Positions 56,058 to 63,884 of a stretch of DNA of 64,000 nucleotides are shown here, piece by piece. The notes below the pieces were generated by a model, which ran no database searches, was not told where the DNA came from, and was given only the letters and a program-made list of their open reading frames with translations. Position numbers and translations under genes: made by a program. This DNA comes from Pelomonas sp965229315. Its GTDB lineage: Bacteria; Pseudomonadota; Gammaproteobacteria; Burkholderiales; Burkholderiaceae_C. Position 1 is the first letter of the stretch. Each line of letters starts with the position of its first letter. The stretch spans positions 124,001 to 188,000 of the forward strand of contig NZ_CBDDJA010000001.1 of NCBI RefSeq assembly GCF_965229315.1, in the 5' to 3' direction.

Positions 56058-56078
56058 CCGCGGGCGGCTCAGCCGGCT

Positions 56079-57215
56079 TCAACCCGCTGCCAGCGCGCGG
56101 CCGATGAGGATCTTCTGCACCTCGCTCGTGCCCTCGTAGATCTGCGTCACGCGCACGTCGCGGTAGATGCGCTCCACGGGGAAGTCGCTCAGGTAGCCGT
56201 AGCCGCCGTGAATCTGGATAGCCTGCGAGCAGACCTTCTCGGCCATCTCGCTGGCGAACAGCTTGGCCATCGCGGCCTCCTTCAGGCAGGGTCGGCCGGC
56301 GTCCTTCAGGCTGGCCGCATGCCAGATCAGCTGGCGCGCGGCCTCGATCTGCATGGCCATCTCGGCCAGCATGAACTGCACCGCCTGGTGCTCGAAGATG
56401 GGCTTGCCGAAGGTGACGCGGTCCTGGCTGTAGCGCAGCGCCGCCTCGAACGCCGCGCGCGCCATGCCCACGCTCTGCGACGCGATGCCGATGCGCCCGC
56501 CCTCCAGGCCCGACAGCGCGATCTTCAGGCCCTGGCCCTCCTCGCCGAGCCGGTTGGCCGCCGGCACGCGGCAGTTCTCGAACAGGATCTGCGCCGTGTC
56601 GCTGCTGTGCTGGCCCATCTTCTCCTCGATGCGCGCGACCGTGTAGCCAGCACTGTTCGTCGGCACGACGAAGGCGCTGATGCCCTTCTTGCCGGCCGCC
56701 TTGTCGGTCACGGCCATGACGATGGCCACGTCGCCGTGCTGGCCGCTGGTGATGAACTGCTTGACCCCATTGAGCACGTAGTCATCGCCATCGCGCACGG
56801 CCGTGGTCTTGAGGCCACCAGCCTCGGAGCCCACATGCGGCTCGGTCAGGCAGAACGCACCCAGCATGTCGCCGCGCGCCAGCGGCTTGAGGAAGCGCTG
56901 CTTCTGGTCGTCGTTGCCGAAGGCCATCAGGATGGAGCACACCGGGCAGTTGTTGACGCTGACCACCGTGCTGGTGCCGCCGTCGCCCGCGGCGATCTCT
57001 TCGAGGATGACCGCCAGGGCGAGGTAGTCCAGCCCCGCACCGTCCCATTCGGCGGGCACGGCGACGCCGTAGCAGCCCAGCGCGGCCAGGCCCTTGAGCT
57101 GCTCGGCAGGGAAATGATGGGCCTTGTCCCACGCGGCGGCATGGGGCGCGATCTCGGCCTGCACGAAGGCGCGGATGGCGTCTTGCACGGCGAGGTGGTC
57201 TTCGGGTAGCAGCAT
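56079..57215 (-). CDS. Acyl-CoA dehydrogenase
   Basis: This 378-residue FAD enzyme of the short/branched-chain type begins LPEDHLAVQDAIRAFVQAEIAPHAAAWDKAHHFP, then CLTEPHVGSEAGGLKTTAVRDGDDYVLNGVKQFITSG and ERIYRDVRVTQIYEGTSEVQKILIGR. The last segment contains the catalytic Glu of the YEGTSE motif. It inserts a trans-2 double bond into acyl-CoA, passing electrons to ETF. Its closeness to MaoC hydratase and thiolase genes makes a beta-oxidation-like set, on the same strand but with gaps. Confidence 0.95.
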   Translation of the reverse strand: MLLPEDHLAVQDAIRAFVQAEIAPHAAAWDKAHHFPAEQLKGLAALGCYGVAVPAEWDGAGLDYLALAVILEEIAAGDGGTSTVVSVNNCPVCSILMAFGNDDQKQRFLKPLARGDMLGAFCLTEPHVGSEAGGLKTTAVRDGDDYVLNGVKQFITSGQHGDVAIVMAVTDKAAGKKGISAFVVPTNSAGYTVARIEEKMGQHSSDTAQILFENCRVPAANRLGEEGQGLKIALSGLEGGRIGIASQSVGMARAAFEAALRYSQDRVTFGKPIFEHQAVQFMLAEMAMQIEAARQLIWHAASLKDAGRPCLKEAAMAKLFASEMAEKVCSQAIQIHGGYGYLSDFPVERIYRDVRVTQIYEGTSEVQKILIGRALAAG

Positions 57216-57293
57216 GTCGGGCTCGACCTCTGGATTGGCGGTGGCGCCATTGTCCTTGCGCCAGACCCGCGCGGCCTCAGCGCCGAGCGGCGA

Positions 57294-57770
57294 TCAGGCC
57301 CGGCCGCCCTTCAGCAGCAGGGTGCCCCGGCCCACCACGCAGGGGTGGGCGTTGCGCACCGTCGCACGACCGTCCACATGGGCCAGCCAGCCGCCCAGCG
57401 ACGCGCTCCATTCCACCGTCGCCACATGCCAGCGCAGCACCAGCTCCTGCTCCGCGAACACCGGCGCCTTGAAGGCGAAGTTGAAGTTCAGGCACAGCAG
57501 CTCGCGCTGCTGGCCATCGTCGCTGCGCGAGAAATGGCTGGCCACCAGGCCGATCATCTGCGCCGTGGTCTGCTGGCCGCTGGCGATGATCTCGCCGTGG
57601 CGGGCGCGCTGGGCGGCCTGCACGTCGTGATGCAGCGGGTTGGTGTCGCCCGTCAGCCGGGCAAAGGTGGCGATGTCCTCGCGGGTGAAGCGGACGATGC
57701 GCTCGCAGGTCTCACCCACCTGGATCAGCACGATGGTCGACGACGGGGCCTTGGGAACGGCGATGTCCAT
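57294..57770 (-). CDS. MaoC-like dehydratase / (R)-enoyl-CoA hydratase family protein
   Basis: This 158-residue hot-dog protein has the hydratase motif FARLTGDTNPLHHD, in which the Asp and His are catalytic, followed by IIASGQQTTAQMIGLVASHF. It ends with NAHPCVVGRGTLLLKGGRA. The family hydrates enoyl-CoA to (R)-3-hydroxyacyl-CoA, linking fatty acids to polyhydroxyalkanoate, or acts in other CoA pathways. It is 78 bases upstream of the acyl-CoA dehydrogenase gene on the same strand, and the two may form an operon. Confidence 0.88.
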   Translation of the reverse strand: MDIAVPKAPSSTIVLIQVGETCERIVRFTREDIATFARLTGDTNPLHHDVQAAQRARHGEIIASGQQTTAQMIGLVASHFSRSDDGQQRELLCLNFNFAFKAPVFAEQELVLRWHVATVEWSASLGGWLAHVDGRATVRNAHPCVVGRGTLLLKGGRA

Positions 57771-57883
57771 GGCGGGTACTTCTTGCTTGTTGGCTTCGTC
57801 AGAACACCCTGGCTCGCCCCGACACGGAGCGAGCCGGGCGAGGGCCCGGCCGTGAGATTAGCGCAGGCCGACCCGCCGCCGTG

Positions 57884-58549
57884 TCACCAATCCAGGCGTT
57901 GCCCGTCGTAATTGAAGAAGCTGCCCGTGTCTGCCGGCTTCACGCTGGCCAGCACGGTGCGCATGCCGGCGATGCTGGTGGGCGCGTCGATGTCGGCGCC
58001 CGAGCCGCCCATGTCGGTCTTGACCCAGCCGGGGTGGAAGCTGATGACGGTGGCCTTGCCCGCCAACACCAGCGAGGCGTCCTTCATCACCGAGTTCACC
58101 GCTGCCTTGGACGCGCGGTAGAGCCAGCCGCTGGTGCTGGTGCGCAGCGCGATGGAGCCCATGCGCGACGAGATCAGCGCCAGGCGCGCGCCGGACGCGA
58201 GGTGGTCGGCGATCTGCGCCAGCACGCGCATGGGGCCCAGCACGTTGGTGCGCATGACGGCGTCGAAGTCGTCCGCCGTGGGTGCATCCAGCGCGTCGGC
58301 GCGCGGGCCGAAGACCCCGGCGTTGATGACCACCACGTCGAAGCGCTCGCCGTCGATCTGCCAGGCCAGGCCGGAGACGCTGGCGGCGTCCAGCAGGTCC
58401 AGCTTCAGCGGCTTGGCACCCAGTTCCGTGAGCCGGGCCGCGCCGGCGTCGTCGCGCACGGTGGCGGTGACGCGCGCACCGGCAGCGCGGTACTGGCGGA
58501 CGAATTCGAGACCCAGGCCGCGCGAGGCACCGATGATGAGGACGTTCAT
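57884..58549 (-). CDS. Short-chain dehydrogenase/reductase
   Basis: This 221-residue SDR begins MNVLIIGASRGLGLEFVRQY (NADP motif TGxxxGxG variant GASRGLG). It has VVINAGVFG, catalytic Ser in LALISSRMG, and YRASKAAVN (YxxxK). It resembles the C-factor/CsgA-like cytoplasmic SDR group. The substrate is unknown. It overlaps the upstream LysE-type exporter gene by four bases (ATGA), so the two are coexpressed. Confidence 0.9.
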   Translation of the reverse strand: MNVLIIGASRGLGLEFVRQYRAAGARVTATVRDDAGAARLTELGAKPLKLDLLDAASVSGLAWQIDGERFDVVVINAGVFGPRADALDAPTADDFDAVMRTNVLGPMRVLAQIADHLASGARLALISSRMGSIALRTSTSGWLYRASKAAVNSVMKDASLVLAGKATVISFHPGWVKTDMGGSGADIDAPTSIAGMRTVLASVKPADTGSFFNYDGQRLDW

Positions 58550-59178
58550 GGTGGGGTCAGTGCCAGTTTGGCGGCCAGGGCCGTGAAGAGCCCCGCGCCG
58601 CCGAGGTTGAGGCCGCGCGCCACCCAGGGGCGCGGCGTGCTGCGACGCAGCGGGGTGACGAGAGCGACCAGCGCCAACAGGAACAGCAAGCCCTGCACGA
58701 TGAACCAGGCGCCGAGAAACAGGAAGGCCAGCGTCTTGTCCGGCGCGTCCGCCGCGATGAACTGCGGCAGCAAGGCGAGGAAGAACAGCGCCACCTTGGG
58801 GTTCAGCGCGTTGGTGAAGAAGCCCTGGCGCGCGGTGCGCCACAACGACACGGGTGCCGCGCCCGGGGCCGCTGCCGGCGCAGGCCTCAGCCCCGCGCGC
58901 GCCATGCCCCAGGCCACGTAGAGCAGGTAGGCCGCCCCCGCGTACTTGACGACGGCGAACGCCTCGGCCGAGGCCGCCAGCAGCGCCGCCAGGCCGAAGG
59001 CCGCCGCACCGGTGTGCAGCACGCAGCCGGCCATGATGCCCGCGGCCGCCGCCACGCCCTGGCGCCAGCCGCCGCGCAGCGTGCTGGCGACGGCGTAAGC
59101 CATGTCCACGCCCGGCGTGGCGTTCAGCACGAACACCGTCGCGGCGAACAGCGCCAGATCGTGGGTGCCGAGCATCAT
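58546..59178 (-). CDS. LysE/RhtB-family amino acid exporter
   Basis: This membrane protein of about 210 residues has six helices and the LysE signature: HDLALFAATVFVLNATPGVDMAYAVASTLRGGWRQGVAAAAGIMAGC, GFFTNALNPKVALFFLALLPQFI. It exports amino acids or homoserine-lactone-like compounds. The start MMLGTHD was chosen over a longer frame that reads through the upstream GC hairpin. It overlaps the SDR gene downstream. Confidence 0.92.
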   Translation of the reverse strand: MMLGTHDLALFAATVFVLNATPGVDMAYAVASTLRGGWRQGVAAAAGIMAGCVLHTGAAAFGLAALLAASAEAFAVVKYAGAAYLLYVAWGMARAGLRPAPAAAPGAAPVSLWRTARQGFFTNALNPKVALFFLALLPQFIAADAPDKTLAFLFLGAWFIVQGLLFLLALVALVTPLRRSTPRPWVARGLNLGGAGLFTALAAKLALTPP

Positions 59179-59206
59179 CGCCCGCCGGGCCGCCCCAAGG
59201 GCGATG

Positions 59207-59223
59207 GCGCCCCCTCGGGGGGC
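59207..59223. repeat. GC-rich hairpin GGCGCCCCCTCGGGGGGC
   Basis: Arms GCCCCC (59209-59214) and GGGGGC (59218-59223) flank a TCG loop, just upstream of the LysE start. On the minus strand it reads GCTGCCCCCCGAGGGGGC, followed by a CTTGGGGCGGCCC segment. I recall this pattern as a recurrent intergenic repeat in Comamonadaceae-type genomes. It could not be verified here. Confidence 0.6.
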
Positions 59224-59256
59224 AGCGAACAAAACGCGCGTGGCGGCGTCATGCCG

Positions 59257-60435
59257 TCAGAGCAGTTCGACGGCCAGCGCCGTCGCTTCGCCGCCGCCGA
59301 TGCACAGCGCCGCGACGCCCTTCTTCAGGCCGCGCTTCTTCAGCGCGCCCAGCAGCGTGACGACGATGCGCGCGCCGCTGGCGCCGATGGGGTGGCCCAG
59401 CGCCACGGCGCCGCCGTGCACGTTGACGATCTCGTGCGGCAGCTTGAAGTCGGCCATCGCCGCCATCGTGACGGCGGCGAAGGCCTCGTTGACTTCCCAC
59501 AGGTCCACCTGGCCTGCCTGCCAGCCGGCCTTGGTGAGCGCCTTCTGGATGGCGCCCGCGGGCGCGGTGCTGAACCATTCGGGCGCCTGCGCATGCACGG
59601 CGTGGCTGGCGATGCGGGCGACCGGCGTGAGGCCGCGCGCCTGGGCGGTGCTCTCGCGCATCAGCACCAGCGCCGCGGCGCCGTCGGAGATGCTGGAGGA
59701 CGTGGCGGCCGTGATGGCGCCGTCCTTCTTGAACGCGGGCTTGAGCGTGGGGATCTTGTCGAGCTTGGCCTTGAAGGGCTGCTCGTCGAACTTGACGACG
59801 GTGTCGCCCTTGGCGCCGCTGATCGTCACCGGCGCCATTTCCCAGTCGAAGCTGCCGTCCTCGTTGGCGGTCTTGGCGCGCTGCGTGGACGTGATGGCGT
59901 ACTGGTCCATGGCCTCGCGGCTGAAGCCGTACTTGGCCACGCACTGTTCGGCGAACACGCCCATGGCCTTGCCGCGCTCGTAGGCGTCTTCCAGGCCGTC
60001 CAGCGCCATGTGGTCGTACATCTGCGCCACGCCGTACTTCACGCCCTTGCGCGCGAACATCAGGTGCGGCGCGTTGGTCATGCTCTCCATGCCGCCGGCC
60101 ACCATGACCTCGGCCGAGCCGGCCGCCAGCATGTCGTGGGCGAACATCACGGTGCGCATGCCGGAGCCGCACATCTTGCTCAGCGTCACGGCGCCGGCCG
60201 AGTCCGGCAGGCCGGCGCGACGCAGCGCCTGGCGGGCGGGCGCCTGGCCCTGGCCGGCCATCAGGCAGTTGCCCATCAGCACCTCGTCGACGGCGTCGCC
60301 GGGCACGCCGGCGCGCGCCACCGCAGCCTTAATGGCCACGGCGCCCAGTTCCCAACCTGCGAGGCTGGAGAAATCACCCAGCAGGCCGCCGATGGGCGTG
60401 CGGGCAGCGGAAACGATGACGATGGGGTCGGACAT
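59257..60435 (-). CDS. Acetyl-CoA C-acyltransferase (thiolase)
   Basis: This 392-residue thiolase has the nucleophilic Cys in LSKMCGSGMRTVMFAHDML, the NEAFA motif (VNEAFAAV), the catalytic His in GHPIGASGARIVVTLL, and the final Cys in GVAALCIGGGEATALAVELL. It either condenses two acetyl-CoA (PhaA-like, biosynthetic) or cleaves 3-ketoacyl-CoA. Together with the neighbouring acyl-CoA dehydrogenase and MaoC protein it could serve beta-oxidation or polyhydroxybutyrate supply. No phaB or phaC is adjacent. A perfect nine-base-arm palindrome lies 45 bases upstream and probably controls it. Confidence 0.95.
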   Translation of the reverse strand: MSDPIVIVSAARTPIGGLLGDFSSLAGWELGAVAIKAAVARAGVPGDAVDEVLMGNCLMAGQGQAPARQALRRAGLPDSAGAVTLSKMCGSGMRTVMFAHDMLAAGSAEVMVAGGMESMTNAPHLMFARKGVKYGVAQMYDHMALDGLEDAYERGKAMGVFAEQCVAKYGFSREAMDQYAITSTQRAKTANEDGSFDWEMAPVTISGAKGDTVVKFDEQPFKAKLDKIPTLKPAFKKDGAITAATSSSISDGAAALVLMRESTAQARGLTPVARIASHAVHAQAPEWFSTAPAGAIQKALTKAGWQAGQVDLWEVNEAFAAVTMAAMADFKLPHEIVNVHGGAVALGHPIGASGARIVVTLLGALKKRGLKKGVAALCIGGGEATALAVELL

Positions 60436-60479
60436 GGCGGTGCTCCGTGGATTGATTCAGGTCCGCCATTCTGAGCGAT

Positions 60480-60501
60480 CAATTGACGTGCGCGTCAATT
60501 G
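60480..60501. promoter_or_regulatory. Palindromic operator upstream of the thiolase gene
   Basis: CAATTGACG and CGTCAATTG form perfect nine-base arms around the spacer TGCG. This 22-base dyad is of TetR-type size and symmetry, between the leftward thiolase gene and the DUF3297 gene. A/T-rich flanks suggest it overlaps the thiolase promoter. The regulator is not encoded in the window. Confidence 0.7.
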
Positions 60502-60554
60502 CCGCCCAATGCCGCAGTCGCCCGGGTGGGCTTGGCGGTCATGCCGCCGGGGGC

Positions 60555-60797
60555 TCAGCGGTAGAAGGCCTCGACCTCGCCCTTGAGCTTGATGCACAGC
60601 GGCCGGCCCTTGCGGTCCAGCGTCTTGCCGGCGGGCACCTTGACCCAGCCTTCGCTGATGCAGTATTCCTCCACATCCGAGCGCTCCTTGCCGTTGAAAC
60701 GGATGCCGATGTCATGCTCGAAGACGGCGGCGACGTGGTGGGGGCTGCGCGGGTCGGCGCTGAGGTGGTCGGGCAGCGGGGGGCGGGTGTCGGTCAT
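60555..60797 (-). CDS. DUF3297 family protein
   Basis: This 80-residue protein, MTDTRPPLPDHLSADPRSPHHVAAVFEHDIGIRFNGKER onward, ends CIKLKGEVEAFYR. It matches the small DUF3297 family found widely in proteobacteria, of unknown function. The DHLSxDPRSP lead and FNGKERSDVEEYC segment are the conserved parts. There is no signal peptide. The start at MTDTRPP replaces a longer frame that crosses the promoter of the divergent metalloprotease operon. Confidence 0.88.
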   Translation of the reverse strand: MTDTRPPLPDHLSADPRSPHHVAAVFEHDIGIRFNGKERSDVEEYCISEGWVKVPAGKTLDRKGRPLCIKLKGEVEAFYR

Positions 60798-60917
60798 GGA
60801 GATTGAGGCAAGAATTGCAGCCGCCGATTGTCGCCGCGCCGGGTTAACCCGCCGTGCCATGCGGCACCCGGTGCGCAAGCCGCGACACTCGCGGCCAGAA
60901 CCCTTTCAGGAGGACCC

Positions 60918-62372
60918 ATGTTGAAGACCACCCGCCGCACGGCGCTGAGCGCGCTGGCCGCCGCCGGCCTCGCCCTCGCCGGCACGTTCGCCACCGCCGC
61001 GCCCGCCGCGACCGCCACCGCCACGGCAGCCGACCGCTGGCAGATCCCCGTGCACGTGAAGACCCTGGCCAACGGTCTGACCGTCGTCGTCTCGCCCGAC
61101 ACCAGCAGCCCCACCGTGGGCATCAGCGTCGTCTACAAGGTCGGCATGCGGCTGGAACCCAGGAACCGCACCGGCTTCGCCCACCTGTTCGAGCACCTGA
61201 TGTTCCAGGGCACGCCCAAGGCGCCCAAGGGCGTGTTCGACAAGGTCATTACGTCCGGCGGCGGCAACAACAACGGCTCGACCCGCCCCGACTTCACGAA
61301 CTACATCGAGACGGCGCCGTCCTCGTCGCTGGAGTCCATGCTGTGGCTGGAGGCCGACCGCATGACGATGCTGGACCTGAACCCGGTGTCGCTGAAGAAC
61401 CAGCAGGACGTGGTGAAGGAGGAGATCCGCGTCAATGTGCAGAACCAGCCCTACGGCGGCTTCATGTGGCTGGACATCTCGGCGCTGGCCTTCGACAAGT
61501 GGGAGAACGCCCACGACGGCTACGGCAGCTTCGTCGACCTGGAGAACGCCAACCTCGACGACGTGCGCGCCTTCCACCGTGATTTCTACGGCCCGAACAA
61601 CGCGGTGCTGTCCATCGCCGGCGACGTGACGCCCGCGCAGGGCTTCGCGCTGGCCGAGAAGTACTTCGGCAAGATCCCCGCCCGCCCCACGCCCAAGCCC
61701 AGCGATTTCACCGAAGGCCTGAACACCAAGGAGCGCCGCCTGACCCAGCCCGACAAGCTGGCCCAGGTGCCCGCCGTCGCGGCGGCGTGGAAGCTGCCTG
61801 GCCGCGGCAGCAAGGACCAGGCGCCCTTTGCCGTGCTCGGCCAGTTGCTGGCCGGCGGCGACGCGTCGCGGCTGTACCAGGGCCTCGTCAAGGGCCGTGA
61901 GCTGGCGCTGAACGTGGATTCGCTCTACGGCCTGACCGGCGTCTGGGAATACGACGGCCCCAGCCTCTTCACCGTGTTCGCCCTCTACAAGCCCAACACC
62001 ACGGCCGACGCGCTGCTGGCCGGGGTGGACGAGGAGATCGCCCGCATCGTCAAGGAAGGCGTCAGCGACGCCGAGCTGAAGAACCTGAAGACCGCGCTGC
62101 TGGCCGACTGGTACAACGACGTGGAGATGTTCCTGCGCCGTGCCGACCGCCTGGCCAAGCTGCAGGCGCTGTGGGGCGACGCCAACGTCGTCAACCAGGT
62201 GCCGGGCTGGATCGCCGCCGTGACCTCGGCCGACGTGCAGCGCGTGGCTGCGGCCTACCTGACGACCGCCAACCGCTCGGTCATCGACCGCAAGCCCGTC
62301 GCGATGCTGCAGGCCCAGGCCGCCGCCCAGCCTGCGTCGCAAGCGGCCTCCCAGGCCGCGCCCAAGCCCTGA
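60918..62372 (+). CDS. M16-family zinc metalloprotease (active subunit), periplasmic
   Basis: This protein of about 484 residues has a perfect AGGAGG site before ATG 60918 and a signal peptide (LSALAAAGLALAGTFATAAPA). The inverted zinc motif HLFEHLMFQGT (HxxEH) and a downstream Glu in VVKEEIRVNVQNQPYGG complete the active site. The second M16 half lies in the C-terminal part (LGQLLAGGDASRLYQGLVKGRELALNV). Such bacterial M16B proteins form a heterodimer with a partner lacking the motif, encoded next. An Ala/Gln-rich tail (QAAAQPASQAASQAAPK) ends the protein. It degrades peptides in the periplasm. Confidence 0.94.
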   Translation: MLKTTRRTALSALAAAGLALAGTFATAAPAATATATAADRWQIPVHVKTLANGLTVVVSPDTSSPTVGISVVYKVGMRLEPRNRTGFAHLFEHLMFQGTPKAPKGVFDKVITSGGGNNNGSTRPDFTNYIETAPSSSLESMLWLEADRMTMLDLNPVSLKNQQDVVKEEIRVNVQNQPYGGFMWLDISALAFDKWENAHDGYGSFVDLENANLDDVRAFHRDFYGPNNAVLSIAGDVTPAQGFALAEKYFGKIPARPTPKPSDFTEGLNTKERRLTQPDKLAQVPAVAAAWKLPGRGSKDQAPFAVLGQLLAGGDASRLYQGLVKGRELALNVDSLYGLTGVWEYDGPSLFTVFALYKPNTTADALLAGVDEEIARIVKEGVSDAELKNLKTALLADWYNDVEMFLRRADRLAKLQALWGDANVVNQVPGWIAAVTSADVQRVAAAYLTTANRSVIDRKPVAMLQAQAAAQPASQAASQAAPKP

Positions 62373-62391
62373 TGCCGAAGGAACGATGACG

Positions 62392-63816
62392 ATGAAAACC
62401 GCTAACTCCGCCTTCCGCCTGGCACTGGTCGCCGCCGCCTGCGCGCTGGCCGGCGCCGCCCAGGCCGCCACCGTGGCCCTGCCCGCCGAGCTGCCGCCGT
62501 TCGGCCAGGACAAGCCGCTGACCGTCCCCCAGATCACGCAGCAGACGCTGCCCAACGGCCTGCAGGTCTGGGTCGTGCCGCGCACGGGCATCCCGCGCGT
62601 GGACTTCGTGCTGGCCGTGCGGGGCGCCGGCTTCGGTGCCGACACGGCCGACGAGCCCGGCCGCGCCAAGCTGCTGGCCGGCCTGCTGTCCGGGGGCACC
62701 GCCAAGCTCAGCTCCAAGCAGATCGCCGAGGCCGCCCAGGCCATGGGCGGCGCGGTCGCTGCCAGCGCCAGCAACGACGGCATCAGCATCTCTGCCAACG
62801 CACTGGCCTCGCATGCCGGCGAGATGGCCCGGCTGCTGGCCGACGTGGCGCGCAGGCCGGCCTTCCCCGACAACGAGGTGCAGCTCGCCAAGACCAATGC
62901 GCTGCAGGGCCTGAAGTCCAGCAGCGCGCAGCCGGGCTTCCGCGCCGCCAAGGCGCTGGACGGCGCCATCTACGGCAGCCATGCCTACGGCCGCACGCAG
63001 GAGACGGAAGCCGCGATCAACGGCGCGACGGCTGAAGGCCTGCGTGCCGAGCATGCGCGGCGTTTCCGCCCCGACCGCGCGTTGCTGGTCGTCACCGGCC
63101 GCATCGACGCGGCGCAGGCGATGAAGCTCGCCCGAGAGGCCTTCGGCGACTGGAAGGCCAGCGGCGACGCGCCGGCCGAACTGGCAGCGCCGCCCGCCAC
63201 CATGCCGGTGCAGCGCCTGCTGCTGGAGCGCCCGGGCAGCGTGCAGTCCACGCTGCGACTGGGCCGCCCCGGCATGGCCGCCAGCGGCGACGAGCAGGTC
63301 GCGCTGCGGTTGACGAGCACCATCCTGGGCAGCGGCTTCTCCAGCCGCATCAATCAGAACCTGCGCGAGGAGAAGGGCTACACCTACGGCGCGCGCGCCG
63401 GCGGCGTGTCGTCGCGCGTGGGCGGCGCCATCACCGGCGGCGCCGACGTGCGCAACGAGGTGACGGGCGCATCCATCACCGAGTACATCAGCGAGTACCG
63501 CCGCATCGGCGCCGAGCCGGTGCCCGAAGCCGAGATGGCGATGAACAAGCGCTACATGGCCGGCAGCTACCTCGTCAGCACGCAACTGCAAGGCTCGGTG
63601 GCTCGGCAGTTGGCGGGCAACTGGCTGGTCGGCCTGCCGGCAGACTTCCTCGGCAGGTTCGTGCCGGCGTTGCAGAAGGTCACGCCTGCCGAGGTGCAGG
63701 CCGTGGGCAAGAAGTACTTCAACCCGGACGAGCAGAGCTGGGTCGTCGTCGGCGACCCCGAGAAGATCGGCGAGCAGTTGAAGGCGTTCGGCGAGTTCAA
63801 GGTCTACAAGCCTTGA
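62392..63816 (+). CDS. M16-family protein, non-catalytic partner subunit
   Basis: This protein has about 474 residues with a signal peptide (FRLALVAAACALAGAAQA). It has the M16 fold (TLPNGLQVWVVPRTGIPRVDFVLAVRGAG), but the HxxEH position reads RAKLLAGLL, so it cannot bind zinc. The substrate-clamp motif NLREEKGYTYGARAGG (R...G-Y) in the C-terminal half is intact, as in inactive partners of M16B heterodimers. It follows 19 bases after the active subunit. ATG 62392 has AAGGA at suitable spacing, and ATG 62386 is an alternative. Confidence 0.93.
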   Translation: MKTANSAFRLALVAAACALAGAAQAATVALPAELPPFGQDKPLTVPQITQQTLPNGLQVWVVPRTGIPRVDFVLAVRGAGFGADTADEPGRAKLLAGLLSGGTAKLSSKQIAEAAQAMGGAVAASASNDGISISANALASHAGEMARLLADVARRPAFPDNEVQLAKTNALQGLKSSSAQPGFRAAKALDGAIYGSHAYGRTQETEAAINGATAEGLRAEHARRFRPDRALLVVTGRIDAAQAMKLAREAFGDWKASGDAPAELAAPPATMPVQRLLLERPGSVQSTLRLGRPGMAASGDEQVALRLTSTILGSGFSSRINQNLREEKGYTYGARAGGVSSRVGGAITGGADVRNEVTGASITEYISEYRRIGAEPVPEAEMAMNKRYMAGSYLVSTQLQGSVARQLAGNWLVGLPADFLGRFVPALQKVTPAEVQAVGKKYFNPDEQSWVVVGDPEKIGEQLKAFGEFKVYKP

Positions 63817-63822
63817 GCGAAC

Positions 63823-63857
63823 GCGCGGGCGCCGGCAATCGAGGCCGGTGCCCGCGC
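63823..63857. repeat. Strong GC hairpin downstream of the M16 pair
   Basis: The arms GCGCGGGCGCCGGC and GCCGGTGCCCGCGC pair over 14 positions with one G-U wobble around the loop AATCGAG. No T run follows (AAACGG), so it may act as a Rho-independent-like pause, an mRNA-stabilising 3' stem, or a boundary before the next gene. Confidence 0.65.
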
Positions 63858-63884
63858 CAAACGGTCAGACCCCATGGAGACACG

